From Desulfobulbaceae bacterium (GTDB lineage: Bacteria; Desulfobacterota; Desulfobulbia; Desulfobulbales; SURF-16), in contig JAGXFQ010000005.1 in NCBI GenBank assembly GCA_024637145.1, positions 1 to 64,000 on the forward strand: a DNA stretch of 64,000 bases. Reading direction: 5' to 3'. The notes below the pieces were generated by a model that was not told where the DNA came from, did no database searches, and was given only the letters and a program-made list of their open reading frames with translations. The position numbers and the translations under genes are program-made. Positions 18,880 to 28,420 of the stretch are shown piece after piece (positions within the stretch are counted from its first letter, which is position 1; every line of letters begins with the position of its first letter).

Positions 18880-19605
18880 TCAAGGGCTGACGGGCTCTTG
18901 TACTTGGTGCCTGTCTGCGAAATGGAGGGCCTTTTTGGGGCAGTTCATGATGCAGTTTGAGCAGCGCAGGCATTCAATGCTCGGCACCTGGCCCGCGCCT
19001 TTTTCCTGTCTGTAGGCGCCGGGATAGGTTGATATGGGGCAGACCCGCAGGCATTTTTTGCATTGAATGCACTGCTCTTCCACGGTGAGCAGGTAGGTGT
19101 TTTTGCTGCTGACGCCCTGCAGAGAGCCCATGGGGCAGACCGTACACCAGGTTCGCGGTTTAAAATAGAGACCCAGGCCAATGGCCATGCCGGTGGAAAT
19201 AATCCACATCATGCGGAAAACATTACCGATGGCCTTGCTGTCTCCCCAGGCCAGAGAGAGCCGGGTAAGCATGAGCGACATCATGACAATAAAGAGCAGC
19301 CAGCGAAACCAGGTGGATTTGAAGAGGGGCAAGATCGGCTTCTGGCGGCTCACCAGGGACAAAAAGCGTTCATGGAAGGCCCCCATGGGGCAAAGCCAGC
19401 CGCAGTAAAATCTGCCCCGTTTGCTGGCGATGATCATGAAAAGGGTGATCAGGCCCACCACAATAAAACCCAGGCGGGGGCAGAGGTAGCCACCGACAAT
19501 CACCACCGGCAGCAAAAGAGCCATGAGCAGCTGGCTATATTTCCGGCAGCATATTTCTTCTATCTTTGATTTTCGCATCTGTTTTTTTGGGGGGATCTGG
19601 GGCAC
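18880..19605 (-). CDS. NapH-like membrane-bound polyferredoxin
   Basis: 241 residues. Transmembrane helices lie near 27-45, 46-62, 102-120 and 133-150. Two membrane-proximal motifs CGWLCPMG and CTVCPMG (CxxxCP type) are those of NapH/YccM-like electron carriers. The C-terminus holds two [4Fe-4S] ferredoxin motifs, CIQCKKCLRVCP and CLRCSNCIMNCP. It probably passes electrons between a quinol or membrane donor and a cytoplasmic Fe-S acceptor. The GTG start at 19605 is preceded by AGGA at suitable spacing; the internal ATG nine codons on has no SD. It lies 110 bp upstream of moxR on the same strand, with no obvious terminator between. Confidence 0.88.
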   Translation of the reverse strand: MPQIPPKKQMRKSKIEEICCRKYSQLLMALLLPVVIVGGYLCPRLGFIVVGLITLFMIIASKRGRFYCGWLCPMGAFHERFLSLVSRQKPILPLFKSTWFRWLLFIVMMSLMLTRLSLAWGDSKAIGNVFRMMWIISTGMAIGLGLYFKPRTWCTVCPMGSLQGVSSKNTYLLTVEEQCIQCKKCLRVCPISTYPGAYRQEKGAGQVPSIECLRCSNCIMNCPKKALHFADRHQVQEPVSP

Positions 19606-20319
19606 GGGTTTTTCCTGTCAGAATGGAGGCATATCTTCCCATAAAAGTTCCAGAGAAACCAGGGTTAGTTTGCTGCGGCGTTATTCTGCCCAGCTGCTTA
19701 ATGGAGCTATTCAGCCTTAAAGAGGCGGGAGGCACAAGGGCGCGGATACTCCCTTGGCAGCCGGGATGATGCCCTGGCGCTGTGGCGGCAAGCTGGCCCG
19801 GGTTTTAAAAATCGATGCCACTCGCACGGCAGATGGCTCTGAGGTCATCTTGTCTTGGCTGCGGCATGAAAGAAAAATAGCAGAGTCCCCTGTTGCCGGG
19901 GGGGGGCGGGGCTGTGATCCCCAGGTAACAAGAGCAGAGCTGAGGCTCGGATTTAAAAGGTAATGGGCAATAGTTTCATAATGTTCCAAAAGAAATTGAC
20001 AGGCCAGGCTAAATATTGGTGAGATATAGGTAAGAAGTTTGTTGGGAAAGGAGTGCGAAGGGCCCATAAGAGTAAAAAATATCTGATTACTACTAGGCCT
20101 CAAGGCCGGACGCGATCGCGTTGATTATAGCAACATGTTTTATGACAGCCGGCGGCGTCATCCGTGCTGAGGGGATATTTATCCGAAAGAATTGAAGAAA
20201 TGCAAGTCTTGGGAAAGATTGCGTAGGAAAGGGGCCATTTTTACTGGACCACGTCACCTGCAACTGGCTGAGAGTCGATGCTAATCAGAAAAAAAAATAG
20301 GAAAAATGAGGGTGAAAAA
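19606..20319. other. Long intergenic region without a supported gene
   Basis: About 710 bp between divergent genes. Short open frames exist on both strands (for example 19754-19963 plus and 19717-20103 minus), but none has an SD or recognisable motif. No tRNA, riboswitch or repeat was recognised. The base composition shifts to AT-rich from about 19960, which suggests promoters near the right end. Confidence 0.5.
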
Positions 20320-21363
20320 ATGAGAAAAGATTGGAGATGCTTGTTTTGTATTCCACTTTTATTAGCAGGGGCCGTGGCCTGCAGTAGTGGCGGCGGCAGC
20401 AGCAGTTCAGAGCCGCCGGCTACGGTGGCGGACGACAGCAACAGCGCAGAGCCGGCCGCGGACGCGACAGCGACCTACATGCTTTTTGTGGGAGCACTTG
20501 CGGATGGCGATTACGGCAAATTCTTTCCCGTCACCATTGCCAGCGACGGCACCACTGTCACGGTGACGGATCCCTGTGGTCAAGAGTATGCCGGGACGGG
20601 CACTCTGAGCGGTGATCAGCTTACCTATACCACCACTGCAGATGAGGTCTATACCGGCACTCTTGAGGCGCTGGTGACCAGTGATGGCCTGACCTGTGGA
20701 CAACAGTGGCTGGATGCCAAACTCGAAGTTACTCATTCAGATCGCCCTGGTGGTATTGATCCCGAGCAGGACGCCATAGGCGTCCTGCTCGTGGATAATG
20801 GCCAGCTGACAGGCCCTTACTCGGGCAGCACCCTTTCTAGCACCGTTCTTTTCAATACCCGAATCCGGAGCTATTTTTACAGTATGTATCATGGGCTGCC
20901 CGCCTGGTTCAGATATGCCCAGCCGACCCATACCTTTATCCGTGGCGGTTATGCCATAGGAGGCATCAGCCTGAAGATCGGCACCACCATTACCAGGGGC
21001 CAGACCGTGGAGGTGGGGGAGACGTCCTACCCCGATTGTTACAAGGCGGTTTACGCATATATCTATGCAGAGGTGCCTCCGGCAACAGATGACTATCCTC
21101 TTCAAATAACACGTTATTTTAAAGAAGGTATCGGGGTGGTGAAGGTGGTTGAAGAGACCATGGCCCCCAACGTCTTTACCGCTGGACTGGTTGACTATAT
21201 CGGGCATGGGGACGGCATAGTACCTCTGGCTACAGAAAATTCCTGGATATTTTCCTGGTATAAAAATGCAGCCAGCGAGCCGCTCTTTACGGAAATGATC
21301 ACGGTGACGGACGTGATCCCCAATGGCACCACCTATAATCTTGCCCCAGGCGAGGTGCCTTGA
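20320..21363 (+). CDS. Putative lipoprotein of unknown function
   Basis: 347 residues. The N-terminus (MRKDWR, hydrophobic core) ends in AGAVAC followed by a Ser/Gly linker (SSGGGSSSS), a lipoprotein signal with a slightly non-standard lipobox (Ala at -3). Residues about 40-130 look like a small beta-rich domain; the remainder has a TTYNLAPGE-type ending and many aromatic beta strands. No family recognised. ATG 20320 has GAGGGTG six bases upstream; 14 codons of open frame before it lack protein character. Monocistronic. Confidence 0.75.
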   Translation: MRKDWRCLFCIPLLLAGAVACSSGGGSSSSEPPATVADDSNSAEPAADATATYMLFVGALADGDYGKFFPVTIASDGTTVTVTDPCGQEYAGTGTLSGDQLTYTTTADEVYTGTLEALVTSDGLTCGQQWLDAKLEVTHSDRPGGIDPEQDAIGVLLVDNGQLTGPYSGSTLSSTVLFNTRIRSYFYSMYHGLPAWFRYAQPTHTFIRGGYAIGGISLKIGTTITRGQTVEVGETSYPDCYKAVYAYIYAEVPPATDDYPLQITRYFKEGIGVVKVVEETMAPNVFTAGLVDYIGHGDGIVPLATENSWIFSWYKNAASEPLFTEMITVTDVIPNGTTYNLAPGEVP

Positions 21364-21714
21364 TTTTCAGGGGAGGGAGAAAAGGGTGTCTTTGAGAAGG
21401 TGACAGCCGCCAATGAAGTTCATCGCTCAGAGATTATTTTTTCTCATAGGCAGCCCCTGAAGATATCCCCATCTTTTCTGCCTCCCTGCCTGTTATAAAA
21501 AATCTCGATCTATCTATCTATAATGCTGCGCGACTGTTCTCTCTCACCTGCAATAGTGAAGAAGGCTACAGCTGGGCAGTTATGCATACCCTGATTGCTC
21601 CCCTGACTCTGGTTCTCCTCCTCCTGGTCGCCCAGGCTGCGGCGCGGTTGAGCTGGCGACTCCTTGATTTTACTATCTTGCCCAGGCCGCCGGCAGTTCT
21701 TTGTCTGCCATGGC
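21364..21714. other. Intergenic region between convergent genes
   Basis: About 350 bp separate two convergent genes. I see a short CTAT-repeat (about 21510-21521) but no convincing gene or hairpin terminator. Confidence 0.5.
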
Positions 21715-22656
21715 TCAGGCGGTGCGGCACACCCGGCCGAAACCGCCGGGAATGGTGCCGGAGGCCCAGAAGACCGAGCCGCGCTTGTAGTCGCAGAACC
21801 AGTAACCACCAGGGGCACGTTCCTCGGCCACGAAGATAAAGGGGATATCCCCTGAGAAGGCCGGGTCAAGATGGAGGTCCTGCTGGTTTTTCTTGGGCTC
21901 CATGAGCGACAGTGCCTCTTCAAGGGTGGGCAGGCGCCAGTCTGAGAAGCCGGCATACCTTTCCCGGTTGAGCCGCTCAATATCTTTACGCAGCCGGCGG
22001 ATGGAGCTGATGTCCAGGCCGTGACGCTGCCACATCAGGCCGGTGCTCTTGTCGGTGGTGGTCACCTGGTCACCATTATCCACCAGGAAATTAGTAAAGG
22101 TACCTTGGGGATTGCGGATGGCATCATAAAAATTATTGCTTTTAACAAGGTGCGGGATCTCTTCTTCCTGTAGGTGCCTGGCCTTGTTGGGCAGAGAAAC
22201 CTTGGTCATGCTGGCTGGCAGGGGGGTGTCTGCCCCGGGAAGATTGATTGCCGGGGCCTCTTTCTCCGGCACGGTGACCAGAGGTATCACCCGGGAGTCG
22301 TCATGGCTGTCCACCACATGGGCCTGCAGCCACTCTTTCAGGGCGTCATTGATGGCGTAGCTGCGGTCCAGGGAGTGGGATTTGCCCTCGTCGCGCAGGG
22401 CCTGCTCGATCAGTTGTTGTGGGGCGTCAATGCGGGCCAGGACCCGGGCGTGTTTGATGCCCCTTTCCATGAGGCAGAGACTCGGCGGGGTGGCCCAGCC
22501 GTCGATGAAAAAGTAGTAGGAGCGCTCCTGGTTTGTGATGTTGCGGTTTTTTGTGCCCCAGCTTTCAAAGAGGGTGAAGGTCTCGGCCGGCAGCAGATCC
22601 CAGTCAATGGTAGGGGAAATGCGTTTATCATTGGCAAGCTTGTCGAAGAGTCCCAT
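21715..22656 (-). CDS. DUF1566-domain protein
   Basis: 313 residues, soluble, no signal peptide. The C-terminal part (about 195-313) is a DUF1566 domain, recognised by DKSTGLMWQR, GFSDWRLPTLEEA and GYWFCDYKRGS...GRVCR; this is a C-type-lectin/FGE-like fold. The N-terminal about 190 residues are not recognised. The lack of a signal peptide is notable, since many DUF1566 proteins are exported. SD AAGGTGATCC precedes the ATG. Function unknown. Confidence 0.85.
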   Translation of the reverse strand: MGLFDKLANDKRISPTIDWDLLPAETFTLFESWGTKNRNITNQERSYYFFIDGWATPPSLCLMERGIKHARVLARIDAPQQLIEQALRDEGKSHSLDRSYAINDALKEWLQAHVVDSHDDSRVIPLVTVPEKEAPAINLPGADTPLPASMTKVSLPNKARHLQEEEIPHLVKSNNFYDAIRNPQGTFTNFLVDNGDQVTTTDKSTGLMWQRHGLDISSIRRLRKDIERLNRERYAGFSDWRLPTLEEALSLMEPKKNQQDLHLDPAFSGDIPFIFVAEERAPGGYWFCDYKRGSVFWASGTIPGGFGRVCRTA

Positions 22657-22830
22657 GGATCACCTTTTGGCAAATGGTTAACAGAAAAAGATCTTCTCAA
22701 GAAAAAAGGAAAGGCCCGGGCCATAATGGCCTGCTGCCGGTACTTAAAACAAGGGGGATTTCCGGCCTGCTGCCTCGCAATGGCCGTTGTTGGTCTCCCT
22801 GGTCAGAAAAAAGACAAATGAGAAGCAGTA

Positions 22831-22850
22831 TGTTATATAATGATCATTGT
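22831..22850 (+). promoter_or_regulatory. Possible promoter with palindromic element upstream of glgX
   Basis: TATAAT (22836-22841) preceded by TG sits 46 bp before the glgX ATG and overlaps the 10-bp palindrome AATGATCATT. No good -35 box is visible, so an activator or extended -10 promoter is possible. Confidence 0.35.
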
Positions 22851-22886
22851 GGCGTATCTTGTCAATAGTAATTATTCCTAGTTAAT

Positions 22887-24998
22887 ATGAAAAAAAACCC
22901 GCCCATAGCGTTTGGTCTTGGTGTGCCCCTGCCCCCGGGAGTCAGCTTTCATGAAGAGTGGGTTAATTTTTCCCTCTTTTCCCGGCATGCTGAGCAGGTT
23001 TCTCTGCTCTTGTTCCGGCCGGGCCGGACAGAGGTGTGGCAAGAGATTTTCTTTGACAGCGAGCTCAACCGGACAGGGGACATCTGGCATCTTCAGATCT
23101 GGGGGCTGCCTCAGCAGGTCGAATATGGCTACCGGGTGGTGGGTCCCCATGACCCCGCTGGCACGGGCCATTGTTTCCGGCAGGAGCGCTTTCTCCTTGA
23201 TCCCTATGCCGCGGCCTTGAGCAATGGCGGCAGGTGGGGCCATGAGGTCTCCCTGAAAGGGCGCAGCGCTTCCGCACGAAATTTTGTCCGCCGGGGTATG
23301 GTCAGCCATAATAATTTTGACTGGGGCCATGACCGTCCCCTCAATGTTCCCCTCAGGGACTCGGTGATCTATGAACTGCATGTCCGGGGCTATACCCGGC
23401 ATGAGAGTTCCGGCGTTGCCCATCCCGGCACCTATCAGGGGCTGGTGGAGAAGATCCCCTACCTCAAGGAACTGGGGATAACCGCGGTGGAGCTCATGCC
23501 GGTCTATGAGTTCATGGAGAATGAGGAGCTCTTTGTCGACCCGGAGAGCGGAGAATTTCTCAAGGATTATTGGGGCTATAATCCCATCGCCTTTTTCGCC
23601 CCCAAGGCGGCCTATGCCGCCACCGGTCCGGACAATGGTCAGGTCCGGGAGTTCAAGGAGATGGTCAAGGCCCTGCATGCGGCAGGTATTGAGGTCATTC
23701 TTGATGTGGTCTTTAATCACACCGGCGAAGGCGATTACCAGGGTGAGACCTTTTCTTTTCGCGGCCTGGATAACACCATCTATTACCTCCTGGACCGGGA
23801 TCATCAATATCTCAATTTTTCGGGCTGCGGCAATACCTTTAACTGCAATCATCCCCTGGTGCGTACCTTCATCATGGACTGTCTGCGCTACTGGGTCATT
23901 GAGATGCATGTGGACGGGTTTCGTTTTGACCTGGCCTCCATTCTCGGCCGTTCCCCCACGGGTGAGGTTCTCACCAACCCACCCATGGTGGAGCAGATTG
24001 CCGAAGATCCGGTGCTGGCCAATACCAAGATCATCGCCGAGGCCTGGGATGCGGCCGGGGTCTATCAGGTGGGCAGCTTTTCCACCCACCGGCGCTGGGC
24101 GGAATGGAATGGCCGTTTCCGGGATGATGTCCGCAGCTTCATGTGCGGCCATGAAAAAACAGTGGCAGCCCTGGCCACCCGTATTGCCGGCAGCTCTGAT
24201 CTTTATGAGTGGAGCTCGCGTACCCCCTATAATTCCATCAATTTCATCACCAGCCATGATGGCTTCACCCTGCTTGATCTGGTCAGTTATCAGGAGAAGC
24301 ATAACTGGCGCAATGGTGAGGATAACCGGGACGGCGAAAACCATAATATCAGCTGGAACAGCGGCATTGAGGGGCCCACAGCTAACCCGGCCGTCAACAA
24401 ATTACGGCAGACCAGGCTGCGAACCATGGCGGTTATTCTGATGATTTCCCAGGGGGTGCCCATGCTGGTGGCGGGGGATGAGTTCGGCAGAACACAGCGC
24501 GGCAATAATAATGGCTGGTGTCAGGACAATGAGCTGAGCTGGATCAACTGGCAGCTTGCTGAGGAAAACAAGGGCCAGCTCCGTTTTTTTAAGATGCTCA
24601 TTGCCCTGCGCCGCCGCCACAAAATTTTCAGGCGGCGCGATTTTTTTGCCAGGCAGGAGGCTGGGACGGGGATCACCTGGCAGTCACGGCGGGCAGGGGA
24701 ACAGGACTGGTCGGAGCAGAACCTCTGTCTGGCCTTCCAGCTCCATGGCGACCAGAAACCGGCAAGCCGGGACCATGACTTTTTTGTCATGTTGAACGGT
24801 TCCCTGGCCCCCAAGAGGTTCAGTGTGCCGGCCTTGGGTCCGGGCCACAACTGGCATCTGCTGATCAACAGCGCTGCCCCCTCCCCGGCAGATATTGTTG
24901 CCGAGGAGGAGGCAGCAGAGCTGAACCGGAAGGCGGTGGTGGTGGCAGGTATGGCAGCGGTGGTTCTGATCGCCAAGCCCAAGGGCTGGAGGGGCTAG
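22887..24998 (+). CDS. glgX: Glycogen debranching enzyme (isoamylase type, GlgX)
   Basis: 703 residues. Cytoplasmic GH13 enzyme that hydrolyses alpha-1,6 branches in glycogen or limit dextrins. A CBM48 module covers about 10-110 and the (beta/alpha)8 barrel about 150-560. Conserved regions: DVVFNHTGEG (I), GFRFDLA with the nucleophile Asp near 347 (II), IAEAWD with the acid Glu near 384 (III), and FITSHDGF with the stabilising Asp near 457 (IV). All catalytic residues are intact. No clear SD precedes the ATG. Followed after 1 bp by an SGNH hydrolase gene. Confidence 0.95.
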   Translation: MKKNPPIAFGLGVPLPPGVSFHEEWVNFSLFSRHAEQVSLLLFRPGRTEVWQEIFFDSELNRTGDIWHLQIWGLPQQVEYGYRVVGPHDPAGTGHCFRQERFLLDPYAAALSNGGRWGHEVSLKGRSASARNFVRRGMVSHNNFDWGHDRPLNVPLRDSVIYELHVRGYTRHESSGVAHPGTYQGLVEKIPYLKELGITAVELMPVYEFMENEELFVDPESGEFLKDYWGYNPIAFFAPKAAYAATGPDNGQVREFKEMVKALHAAGIEVILDVVFNHTGEGDYQGETFSFRGLDNTIYYLLDRDHQYLNFSGCGNTFNCNHPLVRTFIMDCLRYWVIEMHVDGFRFDLASILGRSPTGEVLTNPPMVEQIAEDPVLANTKIIAEAWDAAGVYQVGSFSTHRRWAEWNGRFRDDVRSFMCGHEKTVAALATRIAGSSDLYEWSSRTPYNSINFITSHDGFTLLDLVSYQEKHNWRNGEDNRDGENHNISWNSGIEGPTANPAVNKLRQTRLRTMAVILMISQGVPMLVAGDEFGRTQRGNNNGWCQDNELSWINWQLAEENKGQLRFFKMLIALRRRHKIFRRRDFFARQEAGTGITWQSRRAGEQDWSEQNLCLAFQLHGDQKPASRDHDFFVMLNGSLAPKRFSVPALGPGHNWHLLINSAAPSPADIVAEEEAAELNRKAVVVAGMAAVVLIAKPKGWRG

Positions 24999-24999
24999 G

Positions 25000-25527
25000 T
25001 TGCAGCAGATTCTCTTTATCGGCGATTCCCTTATCGCCTATTATGACTGGCAGCACCATTTTCCCGCCTTTACCTGCGTCAATCTGGGGATGCCCGGTGA
25101 AACCGTGGCCGGCTGCTGCAGCCAGGTGCCCCAGATGGTGGGGCGCTATCCCCGGGCAGAGCTGTTGGTGGTGATGATCGGCACCAATAATCTGCTGCAC
25201 TCTGATTTTGCTTTTCTGGGCCACTATGAGCGTCTCCTTGCTGCCCTGCATGACAGCTATCCCCAGGCCACCATTGCGGTGTGCAGCCTGTTGCCCTTGC
25301 AGCTCCCCTGGCTTGCCCCTGGTGCAGTTGAGCGTCTCAACGATATCCTGCAGGAGTTTGCCCGCCAGGAATGGGGGGTCTATCTGGATATCTGCGCCTC
25401 CATCAAGGCAGGCGGCAGCAGCAGCTGTTTTGCCGAAGACGGTGTCCATTTAAATAAGGAAGGGTATCGCCGCTGGTCCCTTGTTCTGGGCCATTGGCTG
25501 CATACCCTGCCGGCAACGGTCGACTAA
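25000..25527 (+). CDS. SGNH/GDSL-family hydrolase
   Basis: 175-residue cytoplasmic esterase-like protein. Block I GDSL (8-11) carries the Ser nucleophile, block II Gly is in GMPGET, block III is GTNN, and block V is DGVHLN with the Asp-x-x-His pair (about 146-149). The catalytic set is complete. No signal peptide, so an intracellular ester or glycan substrate is likely. Start is TTG with GGAGGGG nine bases upstream, overlapping the glgX end, so the two genes are probably co-transcribed and may share carbohydrate substrates. Confidence 0.88.
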   Translation: MQQILFIGDSLIAYYDWQHHFPAFTCVNLGMPGETVAGCCSQVPQMVGRYPRAELLVVMIGTNNLLHSDFAFLGHYERLLAALHDSYPQATIAVCSLLPLQLPWLAPGAVERLNDILQEFARQEWGVYLDICASIKAGGSSSCFAEDGVHLNKEGYRRWSLVLGHWLHTLPATVD

Positions 25528-25804
25528 GCGCCAGCAGCGACGGAAAATATTTTTTGCCATTTTCGCCCATCCCTCCTTGTCGTGCCCCCTGTTGCCGCAA
25601 ACAAGGGCAGGGAGAAAATCGGCGGGACCCCGGCTCCATGGTGCGATCTGCAGGCGGTTCGGGCCAGCATAGAGGAGCCCCAGCCGTTGACTTTTGTCGG
25701 GCCGGACCATATGCTGAAATTGGTGAGGATGCTTTGCTGTCCCTGCCCTGGGTCGGCTGCCGAGATGGCAGCGCAGAGAGAACTGTCTGCCGGGAGGAGA
25801 GCCT

Positions 25805-26053
25805 ATGTTTATTGAGGTGGAAAAGGAAAAATTCCGGGCGCTGATTTTTACGGCAAGCCTGAAGATAGAGGGCACCATCCATTTGTTGCCCCAAGAGAGA
25901 ATGACCGATTATCTGGGGGAAGCGGCCAAGCCTTTTATCCCGGTCACTGAGGCCACGGTCTTCAGTATCACCGGTGAGCTGCTGTATGCCACCCAGTTTC
26001 TCAGTTTAAACAAAAATGAAATAATCGTCATCAGCCCCCTTACCGGTCAGTAA
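25805..26053 (+). CDS. Small conserved protein, DUF6812-like
   Basis: 82 residues, no signal or membrane segment. The second half (FIPVTEATVFS...LLYATQFLSLNKNEIIVISP) is a beta-strand-rich module that I associate with a DUF6812-like family, where a residue pattern of this kind recurs. Function unknown. A strong SD (GGAGGAG) precedes the ATG. It follows the SGNH gene after 277 bp without a visible gene and is followed by a terminator. Confidence 0.75.
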   Translation: MFIEVEKEKFRALIFTASLKIEGTIHLLPQERMTDYLGEAAKPFIPVTEATVFSITGELLYATQFLSLNKNEIIVISPLTGQ

Positions 26054-26158
26054 TAGAGACCTTAATTGCTTTGGAGGTGAGGGGCTGTGTTTTGGCGGGG
26101 TCCCTTTTTGCCCACGCGCCTTGAAATGCTCGATTTTTATTCAAAATTGTAATATGTT

Positions 26159-26197
26159 CCCGCGGAAGATGCTGCCTGCTTTCAGCGGGTTTTTTTT
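26159..26197 (+). terminator. Rho-independent terminator
   Basis: CCCGC pairs with GCGGG, with an inner GAAG/CTTT extension, followed by eight T residues. It closes the glgX-to-DUF6812 segment ahead of the NifA-like gene. Confidence 0.65.
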
Positions 26198-26245
26198 GAT
26201 AATGAGCAGGGCAACAGAGGCCCTGTTGTTGCCGGATCTTTTTTA

Positions 26246-27811
26246 ATGAGCATGATAAAAAACAACACAGGCCACGAACTGGCCGATGTCACCAGTCTCT
26301 ATGAGATTACCAGGGTGCTGGCAGCCTCCACGGATCTCAGGGAATGCCTTGAGCAGATCATGGAGATTCTCTCCTCCACCCGGGGCATGCATAACGGCAC
26401 GGTGAGCATTGTCAATCCCGCCACCTCCCAGCTTGAAATCGAGGTGGCCCACGGTATGACGGCCGAGGCCAGGAAGCGCGGCAAATACGAAGTCGGAGAA
26501 GGTATTACCGGCAAGGTGGTGGCCAGCGGCGCCCCCATTGTTGTGCCCTCCATCAGCGATGAGCCCCTTTTCCTCAACAGAACACGGACCAGGGGAGATA
26601 TCTCGCAGAAGCAGATCTCCTTTTTTTGCGTGCCCATCAGTCACGGTCAGCAGGTCATTGGCGCCCTCAGTGTGGATCGGGAATATGACCGGAATATTAA
26701 ATTCGAAAATGATCTGCAGTTCCTGACTATCCTTTCCGGACTCATTGCCCAGGCCGTAGTGCGCATCAAGGCGGTGAACGAAGAAAAAAGGATGTTGCTC
26801 CGGGAAAATATTTCATTAAAACGGCAGCTTTCCGGTAAATATCAGATCGGCAATATCGTCAGCAACAGCTCGCGGATGCGTGAGGTCTTCGAGATGATCC
26901 ACCGGGTGGCTGATTCCAATGCCACCGTGCTGCTGCGCGGCGAGTCAGGAACCGGCAAGACCCTGGTGGCCAAGGCCCTCCATTATAACAGTAACCGGGC
27001 CGATAAAGCCTTTGTGGTGGTGAATTGCTCCGCCCTGCCGGAGACCCTCCTGGAAAGCGAGCTTTTTGGTCATGAAAAAGGGGCCTTTACCGGTGCCACC
27101 GCCGCTAAGAAGGGGCGCTTTGAACTGGCCGAAGGCGGCACCCTCTTTCTTGACGAGATTGGTGAGCTCAGTCAGGCCGTGCAGGTCAAGCTTCTTAATG
27201 TTATCCAGGATCGGGAGTTTCAGCGCCTGGGCGGTGTCGCTCCTGTAAAGTGTAATGTCCGTCTGGTTACCGCCACCCATGTTGACCTGGAAAAGGCAGT
27301 GGAGGCGGGGCGCTTTCGCGAAGATTTTTATTATCGCCTTAATGTCTTTCCCATCTATCTCCCCCCCCTGCGCAAGCGGCGTACCGATATTCTGCTCTTG
27401 GCCGAACATTTCCTGGCGGAGTATTGTAAGGAAAACAACAGGCAGATCTCCCGGATCTCGACGCCGGCCATTGATCTTCTTATCCACTATCATTGGCCGG
27501 GTAATGTCCGGGAGCTGCAAAACTGTATTGAAAGGGCGGTTTTGATCTGTGATGGCGATACCATCAAGAGTTTTCATCTGCCGCCCACCCTGCAGATGGC
27601 TGACAGCGGTTCTGGGAAAAATCCCCTTTCTTTCACTGCGGCCGTGGAAAATTTTGAGAGGGAGCTCATCATTGAGGCCCTGAAACATACCAACGGCAAT
27701 CAGACCAAGGCCGCCAACTACCTTGATTCATCCCTGCGGATTATCAATTATAAGATTCATAAATATGGCATTGAGGCCCGGGATTATCGGCCGGCGCAGG
27801 CAGAGATATGA
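26246..27811 (+). CDS. nifA: NifA-like sigma-54-dependent activator (GAF-AAA-HTH)
   Basis: 521 residues. The GAF domain (about 15-175) is NifA-like: VGEGITGKVVASG and EPLFLNRT match the classic NifA N-terminus. The AAA+ domain (about 205-445) is intact: GESGTGKT (Walker A), ESELFGHEKGAFTGA (sigma-54 contact loop), GGTLFLDEIGEL (Walker B) and an arginine finger in LRKRRTDI. A FIS-type helix-turn-helix with NGNQTKAANYL ends the protein. No nif genes are in the window, so the target could be elsewhere or not nitrogen fixation. ATGA overlap with queH. Confidence 0.9.
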   Translation: MSMIKNNTGHELADVTSLYEITRVLAASTDLRECLEQIMEILSSTRGMHNGTVSIVNPATSQLEIEVAHGMTAEARKRGKYEVGEGITGKVVASGAPIVVPSISDEPLFLNRTRTRGDISQKQISFFCVPISHGQQVIGALSVDREYDRNIKFENDLQFLTILSGLIAQAVVRIKAVNEEKRMLLRENISLKRQLSGKYQIGNIVSNSSRMREVFEMIHRVADSNATVLLRGESGTGKTLVAKALHYNSNRADKAFVVVNCSALPETLLESELFGHEKGAFTGATAAKKGRFELAEGGTLFLDEIGELSQAVQVKLLNVIQDREFQRLGGVAPVKCNVRLVTATHVDLEKAVEAGRFREDFYYRLNVFPIYLPPLRKRRTDILLLAEHFLAEYCKENNRQISRISTPAIDLLIHYHWPGNVRELQNCIERAVLICDGDTIKSFHLPPTLQMADSGSGKNPLSFTAAVENFERELIIEALKHTNGNQTKAANYLDSSLRIINYKIHKYGIEARDYRPAQAEI

Positions 27812-28356
27812 AGATACTGCTCCATACCTGCTGCGGCCCCTGCGCCATTTACCCCCTTTCTCGCTTGCGGGAAGAGGGGCACCAGGTCACAGGTTTTTTT
27901 TATAACCCCAATATCCACCCCTTCCGGGAGTTTAAGAAGCGGCTGGCCGCCATGCGCCTCCTGGCGGCGAAGGAAGATCTACCGGTTATCTATGACAGCA
28001 AGTATGGCCTGCAGGAATATCTGCGCCAGGTGGTGTTCAAGGAAGAGGAGCGCTGCCGGATATGTTATGCCATGCGCCTTTCCCAGGTGGTCCGTGTGGC
28101 GGCTGAGCAGGGCTTTGAGGCCTTTTCCACCACCCTCCTCTACAGTCGTTATCAGCAGCATGGGGAGATCTGCCGGCAGGCAGAAGAGTTGGCCGCCAGC
28201 CACGGCCTGATCTTTTATTATGAGGATTTTCGGCAGGGCTGGCAGGAGGGCATTGACAGATCTCTGGCCATGGATCTGTATCGCCAGCCCTATTGCGGCT
28301 GTATCTACAGCGAGCAGGAACGCTATGACAAGAAGATGGCCAGGAAAACCGGCTAG
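27808..28356 (+). CDS. queH: Epoxyqueuosine reductase QueH
   Basis: 182 residues, DUF208 family, the iron-sulfur enzyme unrelated to QueG that reduces epoxyqueuosine to queuosine in tRNA. Cys motifs are complete: TCCGPCA (7-13), the CRICYAMRL pair (about 92-95) and PYCGC (about 169-172). The protein begins within the stop of the NifA-like gene (ATGA), an odd pairing for a tRNA-modification gene. Confidence 0.92.
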   Translation: MKILLHTCCGPCAIYPLSRLREEGHQVTGFFYNPNIHPFREFKKRLAAMRLLAAKEDLPVIYDSKYGLQEYLRQVVFKEEERCRICYAMRLSQVVRVAAEQGFEAFSTTLLYSRYQQHGEICRQAEELAASHGLIFYYEDFRQGWQEGIDRSLAMDLYRQPYCGCIYSEQERYDKKMARKTG

Positions 28357-28420
28357 CATGGCCCTTATCAGCAACTGCGGCTGGTAAGAGCAGGGCGAGG
28401 CCGTTTCTGGAGGGGGCGTT

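Noticed and set aside
19717-20103. Open frames on both strands in the 19.6-20.3 kb gap
   Set aside because: No SD, no family, no signal or membrane segment; kept as intergenic.
22878-24344. Minus-strand open frame (488 codons) opposite glgX
   Set aside because: Antisense to intact glgX with all catalytic motifs; no recognisable protein character.
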